From the NCBI RefSeq assembly GCF_039822285.1, contig NZ_JBAJEY010000001.1, forward strand, positions 806,001 to 870,000: a stretch of DNA of 64,000 bases, given 5' to 3'. Each line of letters opens with the position of its first letter. Position 1 is the first letter of the stretch. Positions 7,292-16,305 of the stretch are shown in pieces. The notes beneath the pieces were generated by a model that made no database searches, was not told where the DNA came from, and worked only from the letters and a program-made list of their open reading frames with translations. The stretch is from Thiofaba sp039822285 (GTDB lineage Bacteria; Pseudomonadota; Gammaproteobacteria; Halothiobacillales; Halothiobacillaceae). A program made the translations under genes and the position numbers.

Positions 7292-9460
7292 ATGAACCTT
7301 CAAGCCATCCTCGACCCGCTCAACGACGCCCAGCGCGAAGCCATCACCAGCCCCGCCCGCACCACCCTGGTGCTCGCCGGGGCCGGTTCCGGCAAGACCC
7401 GTGTCCTCACCCACCGCATCGCCTGGCTGGTGCAGGCGATGGGCGTCTCACCCTATGCCATCCTGGCCGTCACCTTCACCAACAAGGCCGCGGGCGAGAT
7501 GCGCGGCCGGGTCGAACAGCTGCTCGGTCACGCGGCCTCCGGCATGTGGATTGGCACCTTCCATGGCATTGCCCACCGCCTGCTGCGTGCGCACTGGCAG
7601 GAGGCCGGACTGCCGCAGGGCTTCCAGATCCTCGATAGTGACGACCAGACCCGACTGATCAAGCGCCTCTTGCGCGAGCGGGGCCTGGATGAGTCACGCT
7701 GGCCGCCGCGCATGGTGGCGGGCTACATCAACGGCCGCAAGGAGGAGGGGCTGCGTCCCTCCGCCATCCAGCCCGGCTTCGACCCGGCCAGCCGCCAGCT
7801 CTTGGAGCTGTACGAGGCCTACGAGCAGCTCTGCCGCCAGAGCGGGCTGGTGGACTTCGCCGAACTCTTGCTGCGCGCCCTGGAGCTTTTGCGCGACACG
7901 CCCACCCTGCTCGAACACTACCAGCGCCGCTTCACCCACCTTCTGGTGGACGAGTTCCAGGACACCAATGCCCTGCAGTACGGCTGGCTGCGCCTCTTGG
8001 CCGGACGTGAGGGGCAGGTGTTCGCGGTGGGGGATGACGACCAGTCTATCTACGGCTGGCGTGGGGCGAGGGTGGAGCACATCCGCCACTTCGAACGCGA
8101 CTTCCCCGGCACGCATCTGGTGCGCCTGGAGCAGAACTACCGCTCCACCGCCACCATTCTTGCGGCCGCCAATGCGGTCATCGCCCACAACGACGAGCGG
8201 CTCGGCAAGAATCTGTGGACGGACGGCAAGGAGGGCGAGCCGATCCAGGTCTATGCCGCCTTCAACGAGCAGGACGAGGCGCGCTTCGTGACCGAGCGCA
8301 TCCGTGCCTGGCACGAAGCCGGGCACCCCTTGCAGGACGTGGCCATCCTCTACCGCTCCAACGCCCAGTCACGCGTACTGGAGGAGCAGTTGATCCGCTT
8401 CGACCTGCCCTACCGCATCTTTGGCGGCCTGCGCTTCTTCGAGCGCGCCGAGATCAAGGACATGCTCGCCTACCTCAACCTCGCCCGGCACCGCGAGAAC
8501 GACGCCGCCTTCGAGCGCGTGGTCAACGTCCCCCCGCGCGGGATCGGCGAAAAAACCCTGGAGCAGGTGCGCGAGGCGGCCCGTGCGCAGCGGCTCTCTC
8601 TCTGGGGGGCCGCCCTGGCGCTCTTGGCGGATGGCAAGCTCACTGGTCGCGCCGCTGCGGCCATCCGCGGTTTCGTGCTCGGCCTCGACGCCATGGCGGC
8701 GGCCATCGAGGACCTGCCGCTGGAGCAGCAGGTGGCCCACGTAGCCGAAGCCAGCGGCCTCATGGAGTTCCACAAGAAGGATGCGGACCGGGGCGAGATG
8801 CGCGCAGAGAACATCGAGGAACTCATCAATGCTGCGCGCGGCTTCAGCCTGAGCGAGGAGGATCAGGCCCTGGGGCTCGCCCCGCTCGAGGCCTTTCTCG
8901 GCCATGCCGCGCTGGAGTCGGGTGAGACCCAGGGCGGGGCGCACCAGGACTGCGTGCAGCTGATGACCCTGCATGCCGCCAAGGGCCTGGAGTTCCCGCT
9001 GGTGTTCATCGTCGGCCTGGAGGAAGGGCTGTTCCCGCACCAGATGTCGCGCGAGGACCCCGCCAAGCTGGAGGAGGAGCGCCGGCTGGCCTACGTGGGC
9101 ATCACCCGCGCGCGCGAGCAGCTGGTCCTCACCTACGCCGAGCGCCACCGCCTGCACGGGAAGGACCTCTACCCGCAGCCCTCGCGCTTTCTCGGCGAGA
9201 TCCCCCCGGACCTGTTGCGCGACGTGCGCCCCCGCGCCCAGGTGGTGCGGCCGATGGGCCTCTCCCCGCAGCATGTGCGCGCCATGGACGCCGCCGAGAG
9301 CGGCCTGCGCCTTGGCCAGACGGTGCAGCACGCCATCTTCGGCGAGGGCGTGATCATCGGCCACGAGGGCGCCGGCCCGCAGGCGCGGGTGCACGTCAAC
9401 TTCGGCCGCCAGGGCAGCAAGTGGCTGGTGCTGGCCTATGCCAATCTCACACCACTCTGA
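7292..9460 (+). CDS. uvrD: DNA helicase II UvrD
   Basis: 722-residue superfamily 1A 3'-5' helicase acting in nucleotide excision and mismatch repair. Helicase motifs in order: Walker A AGAGSGKTRVLTHRIAWL (about residue 29), motif Ia VTFTNKAAGEM, Walker B VDEFQDTNALQY (about 218), VGDDDQSIYGWRGA, QNYRSTATIL, TLHAAKGLEFPLVFI (about 560) and YVGITRAREQL. The C-terminal tail VHVNFGRQGSKWLVLAYANL matches the conserved end of UvrD and not Rep. The length is the family norm. ATG 7292 gives the standard NLQAILDPLNDAQREAI opening. Monocistronic by spacing. Confidence 0.95.
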   Translation: MNLQAILDPLNDAQREAITSPARTTLVLAGAGSGKTRVLTHRIAWLVQAMGVSPYAILAVTFTNKAAGEMRGRVEQLLGHAASGMWIGTFHGIAHRLLRAHWQEAGLPQGFQILDSDDQTRLIKRLLRERGLDESRWPPRMVAGYINGRKEEGLRPSAIQPGFDPASRQLLELYEAYEQLCRQSGLVDFAELLLRALELLRDTPTLLEHYQRRFTHLLVDEFQDTNALQYGWLRLLAGREGQVFAVGDDDQSIYGWRGARVEHIRHFERDFPGTHLVRLEQNYRSTATILAAANAVIAHNDERLGKNLWTDGKEGEPIQVYAAFNEQDEARFVTERIRAWHEAGHPLQDVAILYRSNAQSRVLEEQLIRFDLPYRIFGGLRFFERAEIKDMLAYLNLARHRENDAAFERVVNVPPRGIGEKTLEQVREAARAQRLSLWGAALALLADGKLTGRAAAAIRGFVLGLDAMAAAIEDLPLEQQVAHVAEASGLMEFHKKDADRGEMRAENIEELINAARGFSLSEEDQALGLAPLEAFLGHAALESGETQGGAHQDCVQLMTLHAAKGLEFPLVFIVGLEEGLFPHQMSREDPAKLEEERRLAYVGITRAREQLVLTYAERHRLHGKDLYPQPSRFLGEIPPDLLRDVRPRAQVVRPMGLSPQHVRAMDAAESGLRLGQTVQHAIFGEGVIIGHEGAGPQARVHVNFGRQGSKWLVLAYANLTPL

Positions 9461-9590
9461 CCAAGGCCGCCCCACGGCATCCCCGGGGGCGTGCATACCC
9501 CGATTCCAGGGCTAAACTTTCATTATTCTTCCGGGCAGGCAGCCCCCATATAGCCCGTACCCCCTGCCGAGTCGCCACCACGCCCCACCG

Positions 9591-12500
9591 ATGCCCACCC
9601 CAGCCCGGACCGCCAAGCGCCCCCTGAGCCTCGGTCAGCAGACGATGCTGCTGCTGGGCGGTTTCCTGCTGCTTGCCTCGCTGGCCACGGGGGCGGCGTT
9701 CTACCATGTCCAGCGCCAGGACCTGCTCGCCCACCAGCGGGATGACCTCGAAGCGCTGCTGGACCGTGCGGCGGACGTGATCCGAGACTCCGTCAAGGGT
9801 CTGGGGGGAGACACCCTGCTGCTGGCCGAGGTGCGTTCTGCTCGCATGGTGGCGGACGGGGCCTGCCAGACCAAAGAGCCGGGGCCGAACGAACCTTGCG
9901 CGGCACTGGAGAACCTGGCCGCCATCTTCGATGCCCTGCTGCGCACCCACCCCGAATACATCCAGGTCCGCCTGATCGGCCAGGCGGAAGGCGGGCGCGA
10001 GCTGCTGCGGCTCGACCGCCGCGACGGCCAGGTCATACGCATCCCCGCGACCGAATTACAGGCCAAGGGGGACCGCCCCTACGTGCGCGACACCCTGGCC
10101 CTGCCCAAGGGGGCCCTCTACCTGTCCCGGGTCGACCTCAACCAGGAACACGGCAGGATCGAGGTGCCCCACACGCCCGTGCTGCGCATGGCTACCCCGC
10201 TCTATTCCGACCAAGGCGCCCTGTTCGGGATACTCGTCGTCAACCTGGCCTACGGGCCCGTGCTCGATCGCCTCGCCACGCTCGCCCCCCGCGGAACCCA
10301 GCTCTACGTCACCAACCAGGAGGGCGACCTGCTCCTGGCCCCGGAGCGGGACCTGACCTTCGGTTTCGACCTGGGCCAGCGTCACCTCATCCAGGACCAG
10401 CACCCCGAACTCGCCCCCTGGTTCGAGGGCCGGGGCGAGCCCATCCTTCTCGGCCACGAGCATCTGATCGGCGCGCGCCGCGTCGAGCTGCACCCCCATT
10501 GGCCGGACCGGACGCTGTCCGTGTTCGCCGTCCAGCCCATGGGCACGCTGATGGGCTCGCTTCGCGCCTCGCTCTGGTTCAGCATGGCGATCAGCGCCGC
10601 GCTGCTGCTGCTCGGAATGCTGCTGGCCCTGCTGACCACGCGCGGCCTCAGCCGTGACCTGCGGCAGCTGGCCCGGGTCGCACGCCGCTTCGCCAAGGGT
10701 GACATCACCCCCGCCGTGCCGCACAGCGGCAGCCGCGAGATGCGGGAACTGGGCGAGGCTTTCAACGCCATGCGCGCCGAGGTGATCCAGCGCAATATCG
10801 AACTTCGGGACCAGGAAGCCTACCTGCGCACCATCATCGAGACCTCCACCGAAGGCATCATCACCACCGACGAGCGCGGCATCATGCTGACCGTCAACCC
10901 CTCGGCGGCGCGCATGTTCGGCTACCCCCCCGAAGAGATGCTCGGCCAGAACGTCAGCATGCTCATGCCCTCCACCTATGCCTCCGAACACGACCGCTAC
11001 ATAGCCGACTTCAGTGCCCGCCATGGCGACCGCCCGCTGATCGGCCGCACCGTGATGGGCGTGCGCAAGAACGGCTCCAGCTTCCCCATCGGCATCGGCC
11101 TCGCCAGCTTTGAACTCAAGGGCCGGCACCGCTTTGCGGCCTTCATCCAGGACATCACCGAACTGCAGGCGGCCGAGGATGCCATCCGCCAGGCGCGCGA
11201 GATCGAATCCCTCGCCTACTACGACCCCTTGACCAACCTGCCCAACCGCCGCCTACTGCGCGAGCGCCTGGGCAGGCAGCTCACCCAGGCCGCGGCCCAG
11301 AAGCAACGGCTGGCCGTGGCCCTGATCGACCTGGACGGTTTCAAGGAGGTCAACGACCGCATGGGGCACGAAGCCGGCGACCAGCTGCTCAGGGTCATCG
11401 CCGCGCGCCTGACTGCCAACCTGCGCGGCAGCGACATCGTCAGCCGGATGGGGGGCGACGAGTTCGCCCTCGTGCTCTCAGGGGTCCACTCCCATGCCCA
11501 CAAGGAGGACGACCTCCAGCGCCCGATGGGGGCGCTGATACGCTCCGTGGCAGAGCCCATCGCCATCGGCAACGACTTCGTGCGGGTTTCGGCCAGCATC
11601 GGCATCAGCCTGTTCCCCGACGACGGCGCCGACCTCGACACCCTGCTGCGGCAGGCCGACATTGCCATGTACCAGGCCAAGTCCCTCGGCCGCAACCGCT
11701 ACCTGTTCTTTGACAAGGCGATGGAGGAGAACCTCATCCAGCGCCACGAACTGCTCACCCAACTCGAGGCGGCGATCGAGCAGGACGAACTGGAACTGCA
11801 CTACCAGCCCCAGGTCGACATGGTCAGCGGCGAGGTCACCGGCGCGGAGGCGCTGGTCCGCTGGAACAGCCCCTCCCATGGCCTGCGCATGCCGGGCGAG
11901 TTCATCCCCCTGGCCGAGGAAAGCGGCCTGATCGTGCGCCTCGGCCACTGGATCCTCCGCGCCGCCCTGCGCCAGCTCGCGGAATGGAACCAGCACGGCC
12001 TGCGACTCAAGCTCGGCATCAACGTCGCTGCGCGCCAGTTCCTGGATGCGCATTTCGTGGAGGAACTCGGCGCCCTGCTGCGCCAGCATGGCAACGTCCA
12101 TCCCGGCCAGATCGTGCTGGAGATCACCGAAACCGCAGCGATGGCGGACCTGCAGCGCGCGCGGGAGATCATCCTGGCCTGCCAGACCATGGGCGTCGGT
12201 TTCTCGCTGGATGACTTCGGCACCGGCTTCAGCTCGCTGATCTACCTGCAGCAGCTGCCAGTACAGAGCCTGAAGATCGACCGCAGCTTCGTGCGCAACA
12301 TTCTTGAGCATGCCAACGACGCCGCCATCGCCAAGGGCATCATCGACATGGCGCACCTGCTCGATCTGCCGGTCATTGCGGAAGGCGTGGAAGACGCACC
12401 ACTGGCCAACCGCCTGCTCGAATTCGGCTGCCGCTGCGGCCAGGGCTATGGCATCGCCCGCCCCATGCCCGCCGGGGCCTTGCCGGACTGGATCCGAACC

Positions 12501-12905
12501 TGGCGGCGTCCATCCGCCTGGCGGACCGACATCCCCGCCACGACGACGGACCGCCACTTCGGCCTGCTTTTTGCCCGCCAGGCGCACGAGAACTGGCTGG
12601 ATCAACTGCTCGGCTGGGTCGAATCAGCCCCAGGGGCGCCGCCGCCCCAAAGCGTGATCCTCGACCCCCGCCAGTGCTCCTTCGGCCGCTGGTACGGCGG
12701 CCCGGGGCTAGCGCGCTATGGCCGTCATCCGGCCTTTGTCCGCCTGCACGACGTGCATCACGACGTCCACCGCACCGCCAGCGCGATGTTGGAGCACATG
12801 CAGGCCCATCGCCAGGACGATGCGCGCCAACTCATCCCCGAGCTGCTCAGCCACCGCGACGCGCTGTTCGACCTTCTGGACGAGCTTCGCCGGCAGGACG
12901 ACTGA
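9591..12905 (+). CDS. Membrane Cache-HAMP-PAS(FixL-like)-GGDEF-EAL protein with C-terminal CZB zinc-binding domain
   Basis: 1104 residues. TM helix about 17-38; extracytoplasmic sensor about 40-320; second TM about 325-350; HAMP about 352-405; PAS about 412-528; GGDEF about 535-700 with RMGGDEF and an inhibitory RGSD five residues before it; EAL about 715-965 with EALVRWN, EITETAAM, DDFGTGFSSL and KIDRSF. The PAS resembles the FixL oxygen-sensor type (MLMP, EHDRYI, LIGRTVMGVRKNGSSFP). After the EAL domain, about 985-1100, is a chemoreceptor zinc-binding (CZB) domain: AHENWLDQL, CSFGRWY, LHDVHHDVH. CZB in the known cyclase DgcZ is N-terminal, so a C-terminal CZB behind an EAL domain is unusual. 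Both catalytic domains look intact. Confidence 0.88.
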   Translation: MPTPARTAKRPLSLGQQTMLLLGGFLLLASLATGAAFYHVQRQDLLAHQRDDLEALLDRAADVIRDSVKGLGGDTLLLAEVRSARMVADGACQTKEPGPNEPCAALENLAAIFDALLRTHPEYIQVRLIGQAEGGRELLRLDRRDGQVIRIPATELQAKGDRPYVRDTLALPKGALYLSRVDLNQEHGRIEVPHTPVLRMATPLYSDQGALFGILVVNLAYGPVLDRLATLAPRGTQLYVTNQEGDLLLAPERDLTFGFDLGQRHLIQDQHPELAPWFEGRGEPILLGHEHLIGARRVELHPHWPDRTLSVFAVQPMGTLMGSLRASLWFSMAISAALLLLGMLLALLTTRGLSRDLRQLARVARRFAKGDITPAVPHSGSREMRELGEAFNAMRAEVIQRNIELRDQEAYLRTIIETSTEGIITTDERGIMLTVNPSAARMFGYPPEEMLGQNVSMLMPSTYASEHDRYIADFSARHGDRPLIGRTVMGVRKNGSSFPIGIGLASFELKGRHRFAAFIQDITELQAAEDAIRQAREIESLAYYDPLTNLPNRRLLRERLGRQLTQAAAQKQRLAVALIDLDGFKEVNDRMGHEAGDQLLRVIAARLTANLRGSDIVSRMGGDEFALVLSGVHSHAHKEDDLQRPMGALIRSVAEPIAIGNDFVRVSASIGISLFPDDGADLDTLLRQADIAMYQAKSLGRNRYLFFDKAMEENLIQRHELLTQLEAAIEQDELELHYQPQVDMVSGEVTGAEALVRWNSPSHGLRMPGEFIPLAEESGLIVRLGHWILRAALRQLAEWNQHGLRLKLGINVAARQFLDAHFVEELGALLRQHGNVHPGQIVLEITETAAMADLQRAREIILACQTMGVGFSLDDFGTGFSSLIYLQQLPVQSLKIDRSFVRNILEHANDAAIAKGIIDMAHLLDLPVIAEGVEDAPLANRLLEFGCRCGQGYGIARPMPAGALPDWIRTWRRPSAWRTDIPATTTDRHFGLLFARQAHENWLDQLLGWVESAPGAPPPQSVILDPRQCSFGRWYGGPGLARYGRHPAFVRLHDVHHDVHRTASAMLEHMQAHRQDDARQLIPELLSHRDALFDLLDELRRQDD

Positions 12906-12991
12906 ACCCGAAGCGCCCATGGCCCCTCTGGGTTGAACGTCCCTCATGCGATACTGCGCCGATCCGAATCGAGCCCCCAGGGAGTGACTCC

Positions 12992-14095
12992 ATGCGCAGA
13001 CGCGACTTCATCCGCACCTTCACCCTCGGCGCCGGCGCCGCCGCACTCGCCGGCTGCAACGGCGACAAGTCCAAGACCGCCGGTCACGCCGACGCCAAGC
13101 CCGCCGAGGTGATCAAATGGAAGATGGTCACCACTTGGCCGAAGAACTTCCCCGGCCTCGGCACCGGCGCCGAGAACCTCGCCCGGCTCATCAACGAGAT
13201 GAGCGGCGGGCGGATCGAGGTCAAGGTGTTCGCCGCGGGCGAGCTGGTGCCGGCACTGGAGGTGTTCGATGCCGTCGCGCGCGGCACCGCGCAGATCGGC
13301 CACGGCGGCGCCTACTACTGGAAGGCCAAGCACGAGGCGACCCAGTTCTTCACCTCCGTACCCTTCGGCCTCACCGCGCAGGAGATGAACGCCTGGCTGT
13401 TCTACGGTGACGGCCTTGCGCTGTGGCAGGAGGTCTACGCCCCCTTCGGTCTCATCCCCATGCCGTGCGGCAACACCGGCGTGCAGATGGCCGGCTGGTT
13501 CAACAAGGAGATCAACAGCCTTGCCGATCTCAAGGGGCTGAAGATGCGCATCCCGGGCCTCGGCGGCGAGGTGCTCCGCCGCGCCGGCGGCACCCCGGTC
13601 AACCTGCCGGGCGGCGAACTGTTCACCGCGCTGCAGTCCGGCACCATCGACGCGACCGAGTGGGTCGGCCCCTACAACGACCTCGCCTTCGGCCTGTACA
13701 AGGCGGCCAAGTACTACTACGCACCGGGCTGGCAGGAGCCGGGCAGCACCATGGAGGCGATCATCAACAAGCAGGCCCTCGAGGCCCTGCCCAAAGACCT
13801 GCAGAGCATCGTGCTCAACGCCTGCAAGGTGGTGAACGCCGACATGCTGGCCGAATTCATGGCACGCAACAATCAGGCGCTGGAAACGCTCAAGCGCGAG
13901 CATGGCGTGCAGGTACGCAACCTGCCGGATGATGTCATCGCGGAGCTCAAGAAGCTCTCCGCCGAGGTGCTGGCCGAGGTGGCCCAGCATGACCCGCTGA
14001 CCAAGAAGGTCTACGACTCCTTCATCGCCTTCCGCGACCGGGTCAAGCCCTGGACCGATGCCTCCGAGGTCGCCTTCCTGAAGGCGCGCGGCTGA
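12992..14095 (+). CDS. TRAP transporter substrate-binding protein (DctP/TakP-like), Tat-type lipoprotein signal
   Basis: 367-residue periplasmic receptor of the TRAP family. The N-terminus has a twin-arginine motif (RRRDFIRTFTLGAG) followed by a lipobox (LAGCNG), so it is probably exported folded and lipid-anchored. The mature domain begins VIKWKMVTTWPKNFPGLGTGAENLARLI. ATEWVGPYNDLAFGLYKAAKYYY is close to TakP-type receptors for 2-oxoacids, though the ligand is not certain. ATG 12992 has GGAG seven bases upstream. No dctQ or dctM membrane genes follow, so its permease must lie elsewhere or it is an orphan receptor. A strong hairpin follows the stop. Confidence 0.85.
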   Translation: MRRRDFIRTFTLGAGAAALAGCNGDKSKTAGHADAKPAEVIKWKMVTTWPKNFPGLGTGAENLARLINEMSGGRIEVKVFAAGELVPALEVFDAVARGTAQIGHGGAYYWKAKHEATQFFTSVPFGLTAQEMNAWLFYGDGLALWQEVYAPFGLIPMPCGNTGVQMAGWFNKEINSLADLKGLKMRIPGLGGEVLRRAGGTPVNLPGGELFTALQSGTIDATEWVGPYNDLAFGLYKAAKYYYAPGWQEPGSTMEAIINKQALEALPKDLQSIVLNACKVVNADMLAEFMARNNQALETLKREHGVQVRNLPDDVIAELKKLSAEVLAEVAQHDPLTKKVYDSFIAFRDRVKPWTDASEVAFLKARG

Positions 14096-14110
14096 CGCGG
14101 GCATGGAAAC

Positions 14111-14145
14111 GGCTCCACCGGCGCCAAGGTCAGGCCGGTGGAGCC
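14111..14145 (+). terminator. Strong hairpin after the TRAP receptor gene
   Basis: GGCTCCACCGGC (14111-14122) and GCCGGTGGAGCC (14134-14145) form a perfect 12-bp stem with an 11-nt loop. There is no T-run after it on either strand, so it is a terminator-like or mRNA-stabilising hairpin and not a textbook intrinsic terminator. Confidence 0.5.
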
Positions 14146-14242
14146 GGTCGCCTGGCCGGTCGTCCAGGAGCCGCCGTCGATCCTGATCCACGCCATCGTC
14201 ACGACGGTGGCGCTCTAACGGGATTCAGCACACCCCAAGGAC

Positions 14243-14932
14243 TCACGCCTTCTCCACGGCACCCTCCTCCTGGTCGTTCACTTCGACGAGGATCGCCGCG
14301 GCCAGTCCGGCATCCAGGACGTGCAGGGCGCCGTTGACCCGGATCATCAAGGGACCCTGGAAGGGCGCACGTTCCTCCACCCACACCAAGGCTTCGGGCA
14401 CGAGCCCGAGCCCGCCGAGATAGCGCAACTCCTCCGGCCGTCGCTCGTGCAGGCGGGCCACGCGCAGGCATAGCCCCAGCGGGGCATCGACCAGCGCGCA
14501 GAGGACCCGCAGCTCATGCAGGTCTTCATGCGGCGGTGGGATGGGGGAGCCGTGGGGGTCGCTTGCCGGGCGGCCGAGCACCTCCCACATGCGGTTGACC
14601 ACCCGCTCCGAGACGCTGTGCTCCAGCACCTCCGCCTCCGCGTCCACCTCGTCCCAGGACAGCCCCAGCACCTGCACCAGGAACTGCTCGACGATGCGAT
14701 GGCGGCGGATGGTCTCCACCGCCACCCGGCGCCCGGTCGCGGTCAGGCGCACGCCTTGGTAGGGGATGTGCTCGATCAGCCCCTCGGCGGCCAGTTTCTT
14801 GACCATCCCGCTCACCGAGGGTTGGGCCACCTTCAGCCGCTCGGCCAGGGCGGAGGTCGAGACCGGCTCCGCCGTATCCCCGGCAAGCTTGTAGATGGCC
14901 TTGAGATAGTCCTGGAGGGCACGGCTGCTCAT
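14243..14932 (-). CDS. mntR: Manganese-responsive DtxR/MntR-family repressor with C-terminal SH3/FeoA-like domain
   Basis: 229 residues. Winged helix about 5-65 (VSTSALAERLKVAQPSVSGMVKKLAAEGLI), dimerisation and metal-binding domain about 70-140 (RRHRIVEQFLVQVLGLSWDEVDAEAEVLEHSVSE, DPHGSPIPPP), and a C-terminal FeoA/SH3-like domain about 150-225. This is the three-domain DtxR/IdeR layout. The residues that align with DtxR Met10 and Cys102 are Asp8 (ALQDYLKAIY) and Glu (AEVLEH), which are the choices of Mn-specific MntR. It is divergent from mntH, the expected target. ATG 14932 was chosen over longer in-frame starts because those would overlap the likely mntH promoter; no clear ribosome-binding site is seen. 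Confidence 0.88.
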   Translation of the reverse strand: MSSRALQDYLKAIYKLAGDTAEPVSTSALAERLKVAQPSVSGMVKKLAAEGLIEHIPYQGVRLTATGRRVAVETIRRHRIVEQFLVQVLGLSWDEVDAEAEVLEHSVSERVVNRMWEVLGRPASDPHGSPIPPPHEDLHELRVLCALVDAPLGLCLRVARLHERRPEELRYLGGLGLVPEALVWVEERAPFQGPLMIRVNGALHVLDAGLAAAILVEVNDQEEGAVEKA

Positions 14933-14980
14933 GGAGGGCAACGATAGGAAGAATGCATGAACCTTATCACTTTCCTGCAT

Positions 14981-15010
14981 TTGACCGGGCGCGTCGGCTT
15001 GCCCTAGATT
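14981..15010 (+). promoter_or_regulatory. Likely sigma-70 promoter of mntH
   Basis: TTGACC (14981-14986) and TAGATT (15005-15010) are separated by 18 bp. The predicted start of transcription is near 15017, 27 bp before the mntH ATG and overlapping the adjacent candidate operator. Confidence 0.5.
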
Positions 15011-15020
15011 GTCCAAATCC

Positions 15021-15039
15021 CATTTTTAGCCTTACCTAA
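15021..15039 (+). promoter_or_regulatory. Candidate DtxR/MntR-type operator before mntH
   Basis: The 14 bases TTAGCCTTACCTAA (15026-15039) match the right part of the DtxR-box consensus TTAGGTTAGCCTAACCTAA with one mismatch. The left five bases do not match, giving 13 of 19 overall. The site lies between the predicted promoter and the mntH start codon, where bound MntR would block transcription. Function is inferred. Confidence 0.45.
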
Positions 15040-15043
15040 TTTG

Positions 15044-16291
15044 ATGAGCGACATCCCCTGCGTCCAAGACCGCCCGATCGTTCGTCCCTTCTGGTTCTAT
15101 CTCGGGCCCGCCTTCCTGGTGTCCGTGGGCTACATGGATCCGGGCAACTGGGCCACCTCCCTCGAGGCCGGCAGCCGCTATGGCTATGCCCTGCTATGGG
15201 TCATCACCCTGGCCAGCCTGATCGCCATCCTCGTGCAACTGCTGGCCGCACGGCTCGGGGTAGCCACGGAGCGGAACCTGGCCCAGCTGATTGCCGAACG
15301 CTACGCAGGCTGGCGCGCCAAGGGGCTGCTCGCCACCGCGGCGCTGGCGATGATGGCGACCGATCTTGCGGAATTTCTTGGAGTGGCGGTGGCGCTGAAC
15401 ATGCTGTTCGACATCCCGCTGCCGATCGCGGTGGTGCTGACCGTGTTCGATGTGCTGCTGATCCTGTGGCTGGAGCGCTTTGGCTTCCGCTGGGTGGAGA
15501 TGACCATCATCGCCTTCGTCGCCACCATCAGCCTGGGCTATGTGGTGGAGCTCCTCATCATCCAGCCCGACATGGCCGCCGTGGCCACCCACACCTTCCT
15601 GCCGAACGCCACCATCACCGACAGCACGGCCCTGTTCATCGCGCTGGGGATCATCGGCGCCACGGTCATGCCGCACAATATCTTCCTGCACTCGTCGCAG
15701 GTGCTGACCCGGCTGCGGGACGCGAACCACGACAAGCGCCGGATCTACGGCATCCTCAAGTGGGACACCGTGGGCGCCCTGCTCGCCGCGTGGATGGTCA
15801 ACTCCGCCATCCTCATCACGGCCGCCGCGGCCTTCCACGAACAGGGCCTCTTGATCACCGACCTCGACCAGGCCTATGTCACCCTGGGGCCCCTGTTCGG
15901 CGAGGCGGCCGCGCTGACCTTCGCCATCGCCCTGCTGGCCTCGGGGGTGGCCAGCTCGACCACCGCGACCCTGGCCGGCCAGATCGTGTTCGAGCCCCTG
16001 CTCGGCCGCCCGGTCAACATCGCCAGGCTGCGCCTGACGCTTCGGCTGTTGACCATGATCCCCGCGGTGATCGCCATCCTCGCGAGCGCCAAGCCCCTCG
16101 GCCTGTTGGTGCTGTCGCAGGTGATCCTATCGATGCAGCTGCCGTTTACCCTGCTGCCCCTGATCCTCCTGGTCTCCAACCGCGCCCTGATGGGCGACAT
16201 GACCGCCCCGCGCTGGATGGTGGGGTTGGCCTGGGCCTGTGCGCTGCTCATCATCGCCCTGAATCTTGGCTTCCTGTTCAGCGGCGAGTGA
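15044..16291 (+). CDS. mntH: Nramp-family manganese/iron transporter MntH
   Basis: 415-residue proton-coupled divalent metal importer of the inner membrane, about 11 TM helices. The two metal-site motifs are intact: DPGNWATS in TM1 (about residue 32) and MPHNIFLHS in TM6 (about residue 210). TM1 also shows the family GPAFLVSVGYMDPGN context. The length is normal for bacterial Nramp proteins. A TTG one codon upstream (15041) is a possible alternative start, and no clear Shine-Dalgarno sequence is visible. Divergent from mntR with a shared 111-bp regulatory gap, which supports Mn as the physiological substrate. Confidence 0.95.
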   Translation: MSDIPCVQDRPIVRPFWFYLGPAFLVSVGYMDPGNWATSLEAGSRYGYALLWVITLASLIAILVQLLAARLGVATERNLAQLIAERYAGWRAKGLLATAALAMMATDLAEFLGVAVALNMLFDIPLPIAVVLTVFDVLLILWLERFGFRWVEMTIIAFVATISLGYVVELLIIQPDMAAVATHTFLPNATITDSTALFIALGIIGATVMPHNIFLHSSQVLTRLRDANHDKRRIYGILKWDTVGALLAAWMVNSAILITAAAAFHEQGLLITDLDQAYVTLGPLFGEAAALTFAIALLASGVASSTTATLAGQIVFEPLLGRPVNIARLRLTLRLLTMIPAVIAILASAKPLGLLVLSQVILSMQLPFTLLPLILLVSNRALMGDMTAPRWMVGLAWACALLIIALNLGFLFSGE

Positions 16292-16305
16292 CGAGGCCGG
16301 GCGAA

